64,000 bases of DNA from Symbiodinium natans (GCA_905221605.1 CAJNDS010002560.1:186001-250000); one strand, 5' to 3'. Shown: positions 22,047-31,402, numbered from the stretch's first letter. Notes: generated by a model from the letters alone, not told the origin. A program made the numbers and translations.

Positions 22047-22130
22047 GGCCCGACTTTGCATCTGCCGGCGGGGGGCTTCATGCCCTGGGCCCCAGGAGCT
22101 GAGGATTCAGAGCAAGAAAAGGAATTTTAA
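22047..22130 (+). CDS. Putative terminal exon
   Basis: After a T-tract and the acceptor CCCCCAG the frame reads PTLHLPAGGFMPWAPGAEDS then EQEKEF and stop. Unidentified. Confidence 0.3.
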   Translation, partial: GPTLHLPAGGFMPWAPGAEDSEQEKEF

Positions 22131-22650
22131 AAATAATGGGCTTTTAGGTTTTCAGGGTTGTTGTCGGTTGGGGTTTAGAGGATTACAGGGAGGACCCCTG
22201 ACTGCGCCAGTCAGCAGACTCAAGCAGTTGGGGGCCCCAGTTCCCTGCTTGGGGGGTTGCGTGGCCCCTCATTCGGGGCATCCCGGCTTTTACATGGTAG
22301 ACAATCCATGGACAGTTCACTGGGTCACCCTATAAATCTCAAGGCGGTTCCCTGACAAACCCCAAGCAACTTTTTTTTCTGAGGGAACGGGAGGGAATCC
22401 ACTCCAAAAGGCTCCCCTTGGCCCCCTGAGGATTTATAACAGCGCCCCCACGGGTTGGCTTGGGTGTTTGGGCCTAAGGTTCGGGGGGTACAAGAGTTAC
22501 TAGTCGGGGTGCCCTAAGATAGAGCGGTCCGTGTTTACAAGCGTCTCCTCCTAACATATCTGTGGTTCTCTTTCTTAAGGGTCCTTTTTGGGTCCCTATA
22601 TAAAAAAACGGCGCCCTCATCATACTGTAAGCTCTCTCTGAGGCCCTCAC
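22131..22650. other. Non-coding, mixed repeats
   Basis: Contains GGTTTAGAGG and GGGTCCTTTTTGGGTCCC blocks and a run of T. Sequences CTATAAATCTCAAGG (22330) and GAGGATTTATAA (22428) are loosely inverted and may mark an old element. Confidence 0.4.
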
Positions 22651-22660
22651 GGCTCTCTGC

Positions 22661-22711
22661 CGAGTTGATCGCCCCTGGCACGGAGGATGCCGCCGAGAGG
22701 TGGACCGCCGT
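22661..22711 (+). CDS. Putative exon with GTAGGG donor
   Basis: Reads ELIAPGTEDAAERWTAV and meets GTAGGG. Too short to identify. Confidence 0.3.
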
Positions 22712-22872
22712 GGTAGGGGTGGGGAGGCTTTTCGGGGTTCAGTGGGTCCCAGGTCCCAGGTGTCATTGTTTTTCCATGTAATGCTCGTAGGCGATGTGTA
22801 GTCTTGAGGTTCTGCTTGTTGTTTCTCAACCTGCAGCCCTGAACTCTGAAGCTTGGCTGCTCCAGCAGGCGG

Positions 22873-23502
22873 GTGTCCTACATGGAGTCTGTTGGGGTCC
22901 TTCCCTACGCAGCACTCGCGGTCGTGGCGATCTTGGCCGGTCCAGGGGTTGTGGTGCTGTTAGAGAAGCATTGTGTGCAAACAGGCGCAGGGTGTTGCAA
23001 CACCGTTGTTACGAGAACGTTGTACTGTCATACTGTGCACGGAAAACGCTCTGCGCTAGATTTAGGCGCTCGTAGGAGACAGGCAAGCAATGGAGGCTGC
23101 TGTCAAGCACAAAAGACTTCACGAAGCAGCCGCCGCGCCCAACGCCTCTCTGTCCAACGCATGAGATCAATCGGGCTGATGACTGAGGTGGGCGGCGTGC
23201 TTGCGCGTGATGGCGCCGAGCGGCCTTTTGCAGGTGATGCGCGGAGCCTCGGAGGGTTGGGGCATGTTGGGGTTTGGAAGCTGGAGGAATGCAGGTTGCG
23301 ATCTGTGGACTCAGCGATGAACTCTACATCCTGCGCCCGAAGAACCCTTAAACCCGAAACGGTCGAGTTCGAAGTAGGTCTCGAACAGCATCTACTTCCG
23401 CTTCAAGCTGGGCTCCACGCTGCTCTCAGGCCGGGCAAGCCCCATCAAAATCATCAGGGGAGCTGCTGGAGTCCCTCAAGCGTAATGAGTAAGGCAGAGT
23501 AA
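22873..23502 (+). CDS. Uncertain open frame with hydrophobic N-terminus
   Basis: A 209-codon frame starting MSYMESVGVLPYAALAVVAI with a clear hydrophobic segment (residues 8-30). The rest is basic and low in motifs. Its 3' part overlaps a better exon candidate in another frame (23387-23462), so at most the first half is real. Confidence 0.2.
   Translation: MSYMESVGVLPYAALAVVAILAGPGVVVLLEKHCVQTGAGCCNTVVTRTLYCHTVHGKRSALDLGARRRQASNGGCCQAQKTSRSSRRAQRLSVQRMRSIGLMTEVGGVLARDGAERPFAGDARSLGGLGHVGVWKLEECRLRSVDSAMNSTSCARRTLKPETVEFEVGLEQHLLPLQAGLHAALRPGKPHQNHQGSCWSPSSVMSKAE
23387..23462 (+). CDS. Putative exon, unidentified
   Basis: Follows the acceptor TCGAACAG and reads SIYFRFKLGSTLLSGRASPI then KIIRG, strongly protein-like. 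No family recognised. Confidence 0.38.
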
Positions 23503-24840
23503 GGACCCTTGATCAGAAGGCAGCCGGGACACAGCTGTAAGGGAGCCCACCAGGAAGCCTCCAAGCGGCTTTCACCGTCCAACTGCCGGGTGCCCACTCC
23601 TGGAAGCTGAGGTTTAGCGGTCTCCCAGCTTTCATTCTTATCTCCTCTGGTTCCTGACTCTTGTGTGTTGGATGCATTAGGTGGCAAGACTGAAGTTGCA
23701 GCCTCAAACGCTCAAACCTTCTAGGGGCCTTAAAGCCCTGAACCCGCCCACCCTTAACCTTGCAATCTCCAAAACCCTATGTAGATTCTTAGAATCTGAA
23801 AACATTAGAAGCCCGCGGCCGGTTTGCCAAGGCCAGCAGGTTATGTCGTCAGGAGCGTCAATGTCGTCGGGGCCCCCATGCTCTGCGCTAGCGGAAGTAG
23901 CCATGCATGCATGCCAGAGTCAGAGCGGCCTGTTGTGACGAAGGTATTTTTCGGCAGAAGCTGTATGCAGCTTCGAGTAGATTGTGATCACTCCGGTCGT
24001 TTGAGGACGGTTCTGTTGAAGCATGTTTTGTTGACAATCATGGGCGTCTCTGGCGCTTCGCATCAAGAGGACTTGCGCTGCCCGACTAAAAAGCACCCTA
24101 CACCACAACCCCAAAACTACTCGCACGCCTATGACTGAACTACTCAATATCCACAACTCCCCGATTTGCTAAACATGAACCCCCAGCCCCCTTTCTCCCG
24201 AGGCCCCGCCTGACTTGGTGACCCTCTCCTCTCGGCGGCTCTCCGGGTCCGGGGGCCCAGACGGCCTCCCTTATGTTCAGCTGCTTGTCACTTTAATCGT
24301 CACCTCGGCCGAAGTTTTGAACCTGTTATTCTTGCACCGTTCGTGACTTTCGCAGATGCGCCTCCCTGATTTTTCATGCTTGGCCCAACCGACGCCGCAC
24401 TTGAGCAGCGTGTGAAAGATGAGACTACACCGTGACGACGCGACCCTCTTGAGGAGGCCCCTGGCATTCAAAACGGCAGTTGCGTTCAGCCCTTCCCGCT
24501 CATGCTTTTTTTGGAAATTGGCCACGATCCGAGGCCAATTTCATTCTCCCATCAAGGTGTAAGCAGCCGTTTTGGGCTCCGATGGCTGGATTTTGATGGG
24601 AGCATGGCGGTCCTCAAAAATTTTTAAGAATTCTGGGAAATTCCGGGGGGTGACACAGGGCTCTGAACGCATTGGCCTGTGTTGTGATGCTCGCTTTACT
24701 GCGGCATTCGAGTTGTGCATGGTTCTTTCTCTGGTCTTGGGTCCCGAACTCAGGCCACAAAGCCGTGGGCAGTTGACTGCCGGGACGTGGAGTTGCGCCA
24801 CTAGGACCGGGCTCAGGTTAAGGCTTTCGCGCATGCAGGG
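23470..24840. other. No gene resolved
   Basis: Short open frames only, the longest 104 codons on + (23824-24138, GYVVRSVNVVGAPMLCASGS). No repeats of note except C-rich stretches at 23720-23790 and 24090-24130. Confidence 0.4.
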
Positions 24841-24847
24841 GGTGGGT

Positions 24848-24938
24848 GATGCTCTCGCTCTCGCTCTCGCTCTCGTGCTCTCTCTCTCTCTCTCGCTCTC
24901 GCTCTCGCTCTCTCTCTCTCTCTCTCGCGCTCTCTCTC

Positions 24939-24971
<33 letters not shown>

Positions 24972-24975
24972 TTCT
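24848..24975. repeat. CT-rich microsatellite
   Basis: About 125 bases of CTCTCT with GCTCTC interruptions. It creates a Leu-Ser ORF on + and Arg-Glu ORF on - that should not be read as genes. Confidence 0.97.
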
Positions 24976-25142
24976 CCGTCCGCGGGTTCAGAAATTGAAG
25001 CATATACAACAAGAAAAGATTTTCAGAGACATGTTCATGGCGTTCCGACGGCTTTCCAATTTTTATCCGCTGCTGCTGCTGCTCCACTTGAGCTTCTATG
25101 TATCTTTGGCGTTCACATAAGATTGCCCGTTTGGGACGCTGG

Positions 25143-25205
25143 GACGGAAAGGACCTGCACCTTCACCATGGACAGCCACGCAGCCATCTACAGTGGCTAC
25201 GTGGT
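25143..25205 (+). CDS. Putative exon, unidentified
   Basis: Reads CTFTMDSHAAIYSGYVVVPL. It may join to the island at 25556. Confidence 0.28.
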
Positions 25206-25249
25206 GGTGCCTCTCTTACGAGTGAAGCTGCCCCCCTCTTGACCTGGGG

Positions 25250-25345
25250 GTTTTCGAAAATAAGGGGCCCCGAATAAAGACCCCCAATAGTAGGATTCCC
25301 TTCTAATCAGGACCCCAATCAGCCCCCAATTTCGGAAACCCCCCA
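25250..25345. repeat. Dispersed GGATTCCCTTCTAA repeat, copy 1
   Basis: Contains GGTTTTCGAAAATAAGG, CCCCGAATAAAGACCCCC, TAGGATTCCCTTCTAATCAG and GGACCCCAATCAG in order. The same order of blocks recurs at 25462-25530 and 42941-43022, so this is a repeat family. It sits between two putative exons and is probably intronic. Confidence 0.65.
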
Positions 25346-25461
25346 CATCGCAAGGTGGTGAAGAGTCAGGGCCTCCCGAGTCGGGATATGCCACGGCTGC
25401 AAATTGCAGGGCACACCTTGAATTCGAGGGTTACACGCCCAAAACCCTTGACACTAAATCC

Positions 25462-25530
25462 CAAATCAAGGGACCCCGAATATAGACCCCAATTAGTAGG
25501 ATTCCCTTCTAAGCAGCGCCCCACCATTTA
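25462..25530. repeat. Dispersed GGATTCCCTTCTAA repeat, copy 2
   Basis: Contains AAGGGACCCCGAATATAGAC, TTAGTAGGATTCCCTTCTAA and CGCCCCACC. About 120 bases downstream of copy 1 in the same orientation. Confidence 0.65.
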
Positions 25531-25555
25531 AGAATTTGGTTCCTTTCAGGTGCAC

Positions 25556-25648
25556 CTCGTGGTGGACAACCCGGCCATCCCGCTAAAGCTGCAGGACACG
25601 GCGAACCGCCAGCCCGGCTGTGTGAGCCCAGGGAGCCGCTCCGCATAA
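25556..25648 (+). CDS. Putative terminal exon
   Basis: After the acceptor CCTTTCAG the frame reads VHLVVDNPAIPLKLQDTANR then QPGCVSPGSRSA and stop. Good polypyrimidine tract upstream. Unidentified. Confidence 0.38.
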   Translation, partial: LVVDNPAIPLKLQDTANRQPGCVSPGSRSA

Positions 25649-25710
25649 GTCTTCCTCTGCCTTGAACCTCAAACCCTAGACCCTAGATCCTGCACCCTAA
25701 ACCCTAAACC

Positions 25711-25872
25711 ACCTCTCCCCCTCTCTCCCCCTCTCTCCCCCCTCTCTCGGGGCTTTCTACTCCCCTCTCTCTCCCATCCTCCACCTCCCCCTACCCCCTC
25801 CCCTCCCCCTCTCTCCCCCTCTCTCCCCCTTTCTCCCCCTCGCTCCCCCTCTCCCCCGCTCTCCCCCCCTGT
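25711..25872. repeat. CCCCCTCTCT minisatellite
   Basis: About 160 bases of CCCCCTCTCT-type units, pyrimidine-only on +. The Gly-Glu-Arg ORF on - (25669-25908) is an artefact of this tract. Confidence 0.95.
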
Positions 25873-26067
25873 CCCCGTGAACTCCCGTTCCTTGCCAGGC
25901 TGGAGCATGGCGGTCAGTGGCCCCGGGGATGCAGCGTCTCTAGCGGTGCTGCCGGCAAGGACGTAAGGGACCCGGAGAACGGGCTGTCAGTCGGAAATTC
26001 GGGAGTCAGGTGCCATATACAACTGACATACATACGGAAACCACCATACATACATATGTCTTCTGTA

Positions 26068-26476
26068 ATATATATATATATATATATACGTATCCATTGA
26101 CCCGGGAAATTGGGTCCCCTTTTCCGGGGGGGGGGGGGCGAAGACAAAATTCGAAGACGAAATTTGGCCCAGCCGAAATTAGGCCCTGAAGACGAAATTC
26201 GGCACTGAAGACGAAATTCGGCCCCTGAAGCCTAAATTCGGCCCTGAAGCCTAAATTTGGCCCTTGAAGCCGACTTCAAGGGCCCAATTTAGGCTTCAGG
26301 GCCAAATTTAGGCTTCAGGGGCCGAATTTCGTCTTCAGTGCCGAATTTCGTCTTCAGGGCCTAATTTCGGCTGGGCCGAATTTCGTCTTCAAATTTCGTC
26401 TTCGAACCCCCCCCCCCCCGGAAAAGGGGACCCACTTCCCCGGGTCTCTGTTTCTATCTATATATATATATATATG
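26068..26476. repeat. Large near-perfect palindrome with internal tandem repeats
   Basis: Two arms of about 170 bases (26099-26269 and 26274-26446) are reverse complements, centred on CTTGAAG-CCGA-CTTCAAG. Each arm holds repeated units such as GAAGACGAAATTCGGC and GAAGCCTAAATTCGGC, and ends in G12/C14 beside CCTTTTCCGG, then GACCCGGG / CCCGGGTC. TA microsatellites flank both sides (26068-26090, 26457-26475). No coding capacity. It would fold into a very long hairpin as DNA or RNA. A foldback transposon or a head-to-head duplication are the main readings. Confidence 0.92.
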
Positions 26477-26479
26477 TGG

Positions 26480-27180
26480 TGTTTATTATTCCACAAAGTG
26501 ATGGGATCGACATGTCGGAGTGCTGCAGCAGTGGCTCATGTGCAAGGGTGACCGACAGCTGTACCTCTCTGTATCCACCGGCGTTCTCAGTCCTCTACAC
26601 GTCGCTCTTGCTCTGGTGCCAAGGCTGGAGCCGGGAACATCATCGGATCAGGCCGGCAAGCGCAACTGAATCGGGTCGTGCAGGGGACGCTGTTCGTTTG
26701 CCCAGCAGAAGTTGCTGGTTAATGAAATGTCGAGAGGCTCTGTACACCCCGTCATCTGCCCGCGACCCAGAGCCTCCGGTGCTATCGCCAGGAAGTCGCA
26801 ATCCGCCTCTCTTCTCGTTCTCCACCTGCCCTTTCTCTTTTGAGGCCGTTCTGGGTCGCCTCTCCGAGATCAGCGCGGCAGCTCAGGGTTGAGGAGCTGG
26901 GGCATGGAAGAGTCCTTGTCTCGCACTTTGAAGTTCATGTACTTGTTCTGAAAGTTGAAGCAGTCGAAGGGTCTGGAGTGTTTGGAGTGTTGGCGGGATC
27001 CTCGGATGTCCTCGATCGTCGCTCGCTGATCATCCTCATGTCTGGGTCAGATGCTCGATTTCACTCCTTTCTGTTACTTGCTCCGGGCCTGATCTGCGCT
27101 TTGCGTCTTAGGCCTGACCCCAACGAATTTCTGGCAAGGCGCGGCCAGGAGTTCGCGGCTCAGTGGCAGCGGAAGTTTCC
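26480..27180 (+). CDS. Uncertain open frames upstream of HAD gene
   Basis: Two + frames (26476-26892, 138 codons; 26840-27184, 114 codons) overlap. The second reads VFGVLAGSSDVLDRRSLIIL and DARFHSFLLLAPGLICALRL, fairly protein-like. No motif, no splice sites fixed. Could be the host locus into which the retrocopy at 27273 was inserted. Confidence 0.2.
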
Positions 27181-27272
27181 ATAGCCCAGTGCTGCATGAC
27201 TATACGAGGCGCTCGGGTTTTCGTCAGGCGCTGCTGGTAGGCCGCCTTCAGAAGCAGGAGCCGCGCGTTCAT

Positions 27273-27288
27273 GCAGCCATTTTGGCTC
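27273..27288 (+). other. Relic of dinoflagellate spliced leader
   Basis: GCAGCCATTTTGGCTC matches the conserved leader core GTAGCCATTTTGGCTC in 15 of 16 positions, 14 in a row. It lies 74 bases before the ATG of an intronless gene on the same strand. In dinoflagellates mature mRNAs carry this leader, and genomic copies upstream of intronless genes mark reverse-transcribed mRNA that was put back into the genome. Confidence 0.7.
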
Positions 27289-27361
27289 CGCGAGGGTTAG
27301 AACCGGCTTCCTCCTTGTGTACAGCTAGAGCAGAGGGTCGACCGCAGGACAGAAGGAGAGG

Positions 27362-28141
27362 ATGGATTTCAGGATGGCGTGCATGATGTTCTTCGCCGTT
27401 GTCATGGGAGCTGCGGGGCATGAACCTGAGGGAAACTTGAGGGGAATGAACGACAGCCGCACAGAGAGTGCCAAGGCCCTGTTGGGTGGCAATGCAAGTT
27501 GGCGTCTTCCGATTCCCGAGGTCACGAACTTCACAGACTACATCAGAAACAGCTTAAACGTCTTCCAGTTGGCATTGAACAGCGCAATTGGCGGACCCTC
27601 TGTCAACAGTCCGAATGGCACACTTGCGAACAACAGTCAGAATGCCTCGCGTGAAGACCTAAAGTACCGGTCCTGCCTGTGCATCTTCGATGTGGACAGG
27701 ACATTGACTGGACGTCAAGGTGACACACGGAGCTGTCCGGGGAACAGGGTGGTTTCTGGAAGTTATGATGATGCATATGGTGGTGGATCGCTCACGCTCT
27801 CCCAGTTGGGCCAGAACCTGTGGCACACGTTCTGCGGCTCGTGCCATGTTCGGGCCATCACGGCTCATCCCCATCGTCGGCCGAACCTGCCCATTTCGGA
27901 ATCCGTTGTTGGCTGCAACGAGGGCTGCAAAGCATACCATGCTGGGCGGATGGCCTCAGAGCTAGGAATTGCCAAGTCAGAGGTCTACATGTTTGATGAC
28001 AAGGCCAGCAACATCAACCCTTTCCGTGGCACGGGCATGAATGCTCATCAAGTGTCCTGTGGGAGCCGAGAAGGTGGCCACGGTCTGTGCGGGGCCACGC
28101 TTGGAGAGATCCAGAAGGCAAAAGGAGTCACAACCTGCTAG
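27362..28141 (+). CDS. Secreted HAD-like phosphatase family protein, intronless retrocopy
   Basis: 259 codons in one frame. Residues 1-20 (MDFRMACMMFFAVVMGAAGH) look like a signal peptide. Several Asn-x-Ser/Thr sites follow. HAD motif I is at 110-114 (DVDRT in CIFDVDRTLTG), giving the nucleophile Asp110 and Asp112. Motif II may be the Thr of VRAITAH. Motif IV is FDDKASN with Asp212-Asp213. HAD enzymes are mostly phosphohydrolases that use the first Asp to form a phospho-enzyme. The Cys-rich stretch LGQNLWHTFCGSC suits an oxidising, secreted setting. The spliced-leader relic 74 bases upstream and the lack of introns point to origin from a processed mRNA; the intact frame shows it is recent or selected. 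Substrate unknown. Confidence 0.72.
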   Translation: MDFRMACMMFFAVVMGAAGHEPEGNLRGMNDSRTESAKALLGGNASWRLPIPEVTNFTDYIRNSLNVFQLALNSAIGGPSVNSPNGTLANNSQNASREDLKYRSCLCIFDVDRTLTGRQGDTRSCPGNRVVSGSYDDAYGGGSLTLSQLGQNLWHTFCGSCHVRAITAHPHRRPNLPISESVVGCNEGCKAYHAGRMASELGIAKSEVYMFDDKASNINPFRGTGMNAHQVSCGSREGGHGLCGATLGEIQKAKGVTTC

Positions 28142-28149
28142 GCCAAAAT

Positions 28150-28600
28150 AGCGTTGACTCGTTTCATTTCGTCCTTCTGCAGTTGGTGGCCACTTCGAAA
28201 CATCAACACGGTGAGTGTGGCAACTCACTGACTGCTGAGAGGCGGGACGCATGTCAATGTAGTTTCAAAGATGCACTAGCCCGTTGGGCTCTGGAATTCA
28301 CTCCGACTAGTTGCAGATGCCGTGAGGCTGATGAAACCTTCAGTCCAGTGCTTCTCCTATACGAGACATCCTAAATTGCCTGATGGTGTCTCAGGTGGAC
28401 TGGACTAGAAATCAAGCCTCACTCTGTGATTGGGCTCTACCCACCCCGAGCAATCCTCCAGCCCTTCTAGGATCCGTTCTTGAGGCATGGCCCGCGTCTT
28501 CTTCCGGACGCAGCAGGGCTGGGCAGCCGGCCACCCAGTTTGAGTAGTTTTTTCACGCTTCGGTTGCAGAGTCTATAGAGATTGGGTGGCGTGGGTTCTG
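28150..28600. other. Downstream of HAD gene, nothing resolved
   Basis: No poly-A relic is seen after the stop. One 95-codon + frame (28087-28374) overlaps the gene end and is probably a shadow. Confidence 0.4.
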
Positions 28601-28639
28601 AGTTCAGGGTGCTGTTCGCTTCGGAGGCGTGCCTCAGTT

Positions 28640-28830
28640 AGCTCCAAGGGATTCTGAGACTGTCGCGGTGTCTCGGCACTTGGAGCGTTTGAACTTCCAC
28701 TGCACTTGCGGGGCCCCAGTGGCCCTTGCTGCCGCAGGGCCGAGTAGCTTTGCAGCTCACGGCCCCCTCCAGCGGCTTTGGCTTCGATGCCGCCTGCACC
28801 GTGGAGGCTGTAGGGGAGGTGTTGACTCCG
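28640..28830 (+). CDS. Putative exon, unidentified
   Basis: GC-rich island open in two frames (CGAPVALAAAGPSSFAAHGP or GRVALQLTAPSSGFGFDAAC). It is followed by a clean CCCTAAA array at 28879 and the next island at 28947. Confidence 0.28.
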
Positions 28831-28878
28831 AAACTTCTGATGCTAATCTTTGCAGCTTCAATGCTTCCTGTGGCATGG

Positions 28879-28940
28879 TAACCCTAAACCCTAAACCCTA
28901 AACCCTAAACCCTAAACCCTAAACCCTAAACCCTAAACCC
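28879..28940. repeat. CCCTAAA array
   Basis: Eight to nine near-perfect CCCTAAA units end 7 bases before the AAGACATGG at the start of the next island. Confidence 0.97.
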
Positions 28941-28946
28941 GAAGAC

Positions 28947-29135
28947 ATGGTCGAATTCCTTGAGTTCTTGAGCAACAGCCGGACATCAAAGTGCTCTCTT
29001 CAATGCGCCATGCAACACGGTACTGTATCGTATCCGTCGGAGGATCTGCCAGCATCCTACTACCTCCCTCAGCAGAGCCTCCTGGGCCGGAGCAGTAGTG
29101 CCTCGGCAGCACTTTGCCGCTGTCAGTTCCGCTAA
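28947..29135 (+). CDS. Putative terminal exon
   Basis: Reads MVEFLEFLSNSRTSKCSLQC, AMQHGTVSYPSEDLPASYYL and on to a stop. It directly follows the CCCTAAA array and an AG-like site (CCGAAG). Unidentified. Confidence 0.32.
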   Translation: MVEFLEFLSNSRTSKCSLQCAMQHGTVSYPSEDLPASYYLPQQSLLGRSSSASAALCRCQFR

Positions 29136-29567
29136 ATTGCACGAGGCTTCTAAACCCGAATCGCTGGATCCCTAAGAATCCTGAAGGTCCCTAGCCTTAT
29201 ACATCCTGCAAGCCATAAGAGACCTGGAGATCCTGGAACAAAGGCTTGGTGAAGGTAGACCCTTAACGCCGGCGTCAGCCAAGGTGCCGGGTTTCGGAAG
29301 TTGCAGCTTAAAGGGAAGACTGCTGACGTTCTGTTGCGAGCCTTCCTTCTGCCCGCTCGAGTATAGCCTTGTCTTCGCTTTGCTCTGGTGCTGGGTTTCC
29401 CATTCCTCACGCTGATGGGAAAGTTCTATGATGCTCTGTGAATGTCAGCCTTCCTCCGAGCTACTTGTACAGGGCCCCTAAGTGAGTGAACGTCACCAGA
29501 ATCGCCAATCCGTACATCTGAGAGCCTGGATTGTCTGACCAAAACCACAAAAGCCCCTCAGAGACCC

Positions 29568-29633
29568 TAAACCCTAAACCCTAACCCTAAACCCTAAACC
29601 CTAAACCCTAAACCCTAAACCCTAAACCCTAAA
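29568..29633. repeat. CCCTAAA array
   Basis: About nine CCCTAAA units, one shortened to CCCTAA. Followed 130 bases later by an opposite-strand TTTAGGG block at 29777-29814. Confidence 0.97.
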
Positions 29634-29776
29634 CACCTTCAACCCCAAAACACCCTTACGAGGTGCCGAGCAGGGCGCGTCTCAGGGAACGGTCCGGAGA
29701 CTGCCGAAGGCTTCCCGTCTCTGTCTAGGACAGCTCAACGCAGCAGGGCCAACCTAGCTTCTTTTTGGGTTTAGAG

Positions 29777-29814
29777 GTTTAGAGGTTTAGGGTTTAGGGT
29801 TTAGGGTTTAGGGT
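29777..29814. repeat. TTTAGGG array
   Basis: Two TTTAGAGG units then four TTTAGGG units. It forms an inverted pair with the array at 29568. Confidence 0.95.
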
Positions 29815-29966
29815 TGGTGCTAGATTCTCACGCTATCCCATCATCAGGGCTTAGAGCCTGTGATGTGACACACCAGGTGGAGGCCTGCCATGGGGTGCAC
29901 GCCAGGCACCCAGGTCTCATGCAGAAAGTCTCCCTGCTTCGGATCTTTTAGGAGCGTCCTCGCGGC

Positions 29967-30027
29967 GGAGTTTGTCATTTCTTTTCTTCGTGGGGAGGGG
30001 GTGAATTCCAGTTTGTCATTTCTTTTC
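29967..30027. repeat. 41-base tandem duplication
   Basis: GTTTGTCATTTCTTTTC occurs at 29970 and again at 30011, each followed by a GGGG-rich and GTGA.TTC segment. A short recent duplication. Confidence 0.8.
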
Positions 30028-30149
30028 TCTGGGGCGGAGGGGTGAGTTCTAGTGCATACATTCCTGGTAGTTCAATGTGCCGAAAAGGACCTTTACGCAG
30101 ATCAACCCCGAATCGCAACCCACCTCCCCTAAAGGTCTCCACTCTGCAG

Positions 30150-30205
30150 CCGCCAGAGTCAGACTGGCTGGCGGACTGGAGGGATAAACGCGTCTGCGGG
30201 GGAGG
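30150..30205 (+). CDS. Putative exon, unidentified
   Basis: After CTCTGCAG the frame reads PPESDWLADWRDKRVCG before G-rich sequence. Probably the same gene as 30531-30614. Confidence 0.33.
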
Positions 30206-30530
30206 GCGGGGGGGGGTCCCTTTTTTCTTGCGGTTCCTTACAGTTATATTAAATTGCTAGAGAAGAGACCCGGAAAGTGCGGCTGGCAACAACTGCGGAG
30301 CTTTCCAGGGTTGAAGTTCCAAGCATCTTGGTTTCTGCGAAGAAGCGTCATCTTGACAACTGAGAACCCGGTGAGGAACACGAGTAAGGTAGTGATGTGC
30401 ACATCCTGAAGCTTGAAGAGTGGCCTCGCCAGGCGTGCCTGTAGTTGCTAGAGTCTTTCGAAGTCGGATGACAAGAATGCAAACGTGGAACCCTAAACCC
30501 AAAACCCTAAACCCAGAATTCTCTTTCCAA

Positions 30531-30614
30531 GTAAGACTGCACGAGGAGTTCTACGCACTGCCGGGCCGGCTGCCCTCCCACGCAGAGATTCTCGCAGAAG
30601 GTGCCGATTGTTAG
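30531..30614 (+). CDS. Putative terminal exon
   Basis: After TTCCAAG the frame reads VRLHEEFYALPGRLPSHAEI then LAEGADC and a stop. CCCTAAACCC repeats precede it at 30490. Unidentified. Confidence 0.38.
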   Translation, partial: VRLHEEFYALPGRLPSHAEILAEGADC

Positions 30615-30625
30615 ATTTCATTAAA

Positions 30626-30637
30626 GTAGCCATTTTG
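30626..30637 (+). other. Possible spliced-leader fragment
   Basis: GTAGCCATTTTG matches 12 consecutive bases of the dinoflagellate leader core. It lies between a stop codon and the next putative exons. A 12-base match is not decisive in 64 kb. Confidence 0.3.
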
Positions 30638-30725
30638 AAATAATAGGCTCCATGCATCCGGTCGAACTCTCGAAGTTGAACAGGAAGAAACTGTTGTCCC
30701 CATCATGATGCCCGCAGCCCTGCAG

Positions 30726-30870
30726 GTCCCCTCATCGAAGCTGCGACTTATGCTTTCGCCATCCTCGTGCGCCATACCAACTCCTTCCAGCCGTCGGCAG
30801 GCGAGGGGAGAGATGCACGAGTTTCACACGGAGACGCATATCTCCAGGTCTTCTTGGGCAGCGAGAGCCC
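30726..30870 (+). CDS. Putative exon, unidentified
   Basis: After CCCTGCAG the frame reads PLIEAATYAFAILVRHTNSF then QPSAGEGRDARVSHGDAYLQ. Protein-like and distinct from the 83-codon frame that overlaps it from 30705. Confidence 0.35.
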
Positions 30871-30962
30871 CTAGCTACAGGCATTGTCAGTTCACCTCCT
30901 GCGTGTTCTGGGGGGCATCTATTGTCATCTCATTCGATCTCGATTTGACATGCTGAGTTGCA

Positions 30963-31037
30963 GGTGGATTCATGCTCGCCAGCTACATTCACACGGAATC
31001 TTGGCTGCCAGTACTGGTCAAGAAGGGCTTCGGATAG
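30963..31037 (+). CDS. Putative exon, unidentified
   Basis: After GTTGCAG the frame reads GGFMLASYIHTESWLPVLVK then KGFG. Likely the same gene as 30726. Confidence 0.35.
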   Translation, partial: GGFMLASYIHTESWLPVLVKKGFG

Positions 31038-31159
31038 GGATGCAGAAAGTCGAAAGTCTTTTCCCCGATGAGGTTGCAAGCTACCCTCCTCTGATGTGCA
31101 TCGTTGGGCGGTAGGCTTGCCCAAGCCCCCATGACCAAGCCTTCCCCCTTCCCCCTAAC

Positions 31160-31272
31160 TCTAAACCCCCAACCCTAAACCCTACTAAACCCCACACCCC
31201 AAACCCCAAACCCCAAACCCCAAACCCCAAACCCCAAACCCAAACCCTAAACCCTAAACCCTAAACCCCACC
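31160..31272. repeat. CCCCAAA / CCCTAAA array
   Basis: CCCTAAA units flank a core of eight CCCCAAA units (31193-31248). CCCCAAA is a different telomere-like unit (TTTGGGG on the other strand). It ends about 25 bases before an acceptor AG. Confidence 0.95.
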
Positions 31273-31287
31273 AAGAACCCAGTGGCC

Positions 31288-31402
31288 AGGAGGCCTCCTG
31301 GCAGCTCCTCGACCGCAGCCCTGCGCCCTTGCCGCTGCTGCCCGCCACGGCCAGCGACACCTGGCCCGGGTATGGGCTCTACCTGCTGGTGCGCGCAGCG
31401 GG
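31288..31402 (+). CDS. Putative exon, unidentified
   Basis: After GTGGCCAG the frame reads EASWQLLDRSPAPLPLLPAT then ASDTWPGYGLYLLVRAA. TTTAGGG units begin at once after it (31404). A textbook case of the C-strand/exon/G-strand framing. Unidentified. Confidence 0.4.

Noticed and set aside
24572-25120. 182-codon + frame with Leu-Ser repeats
   Set aside because: The centre is a CT microsatellite; the flanks have no recognisable domain.
28879-29633. Telomere or chromosome end
   Set aside because: Arrays are short, internal, occur in both orientations and alternate with exon-like DNA, so they are interstitial.
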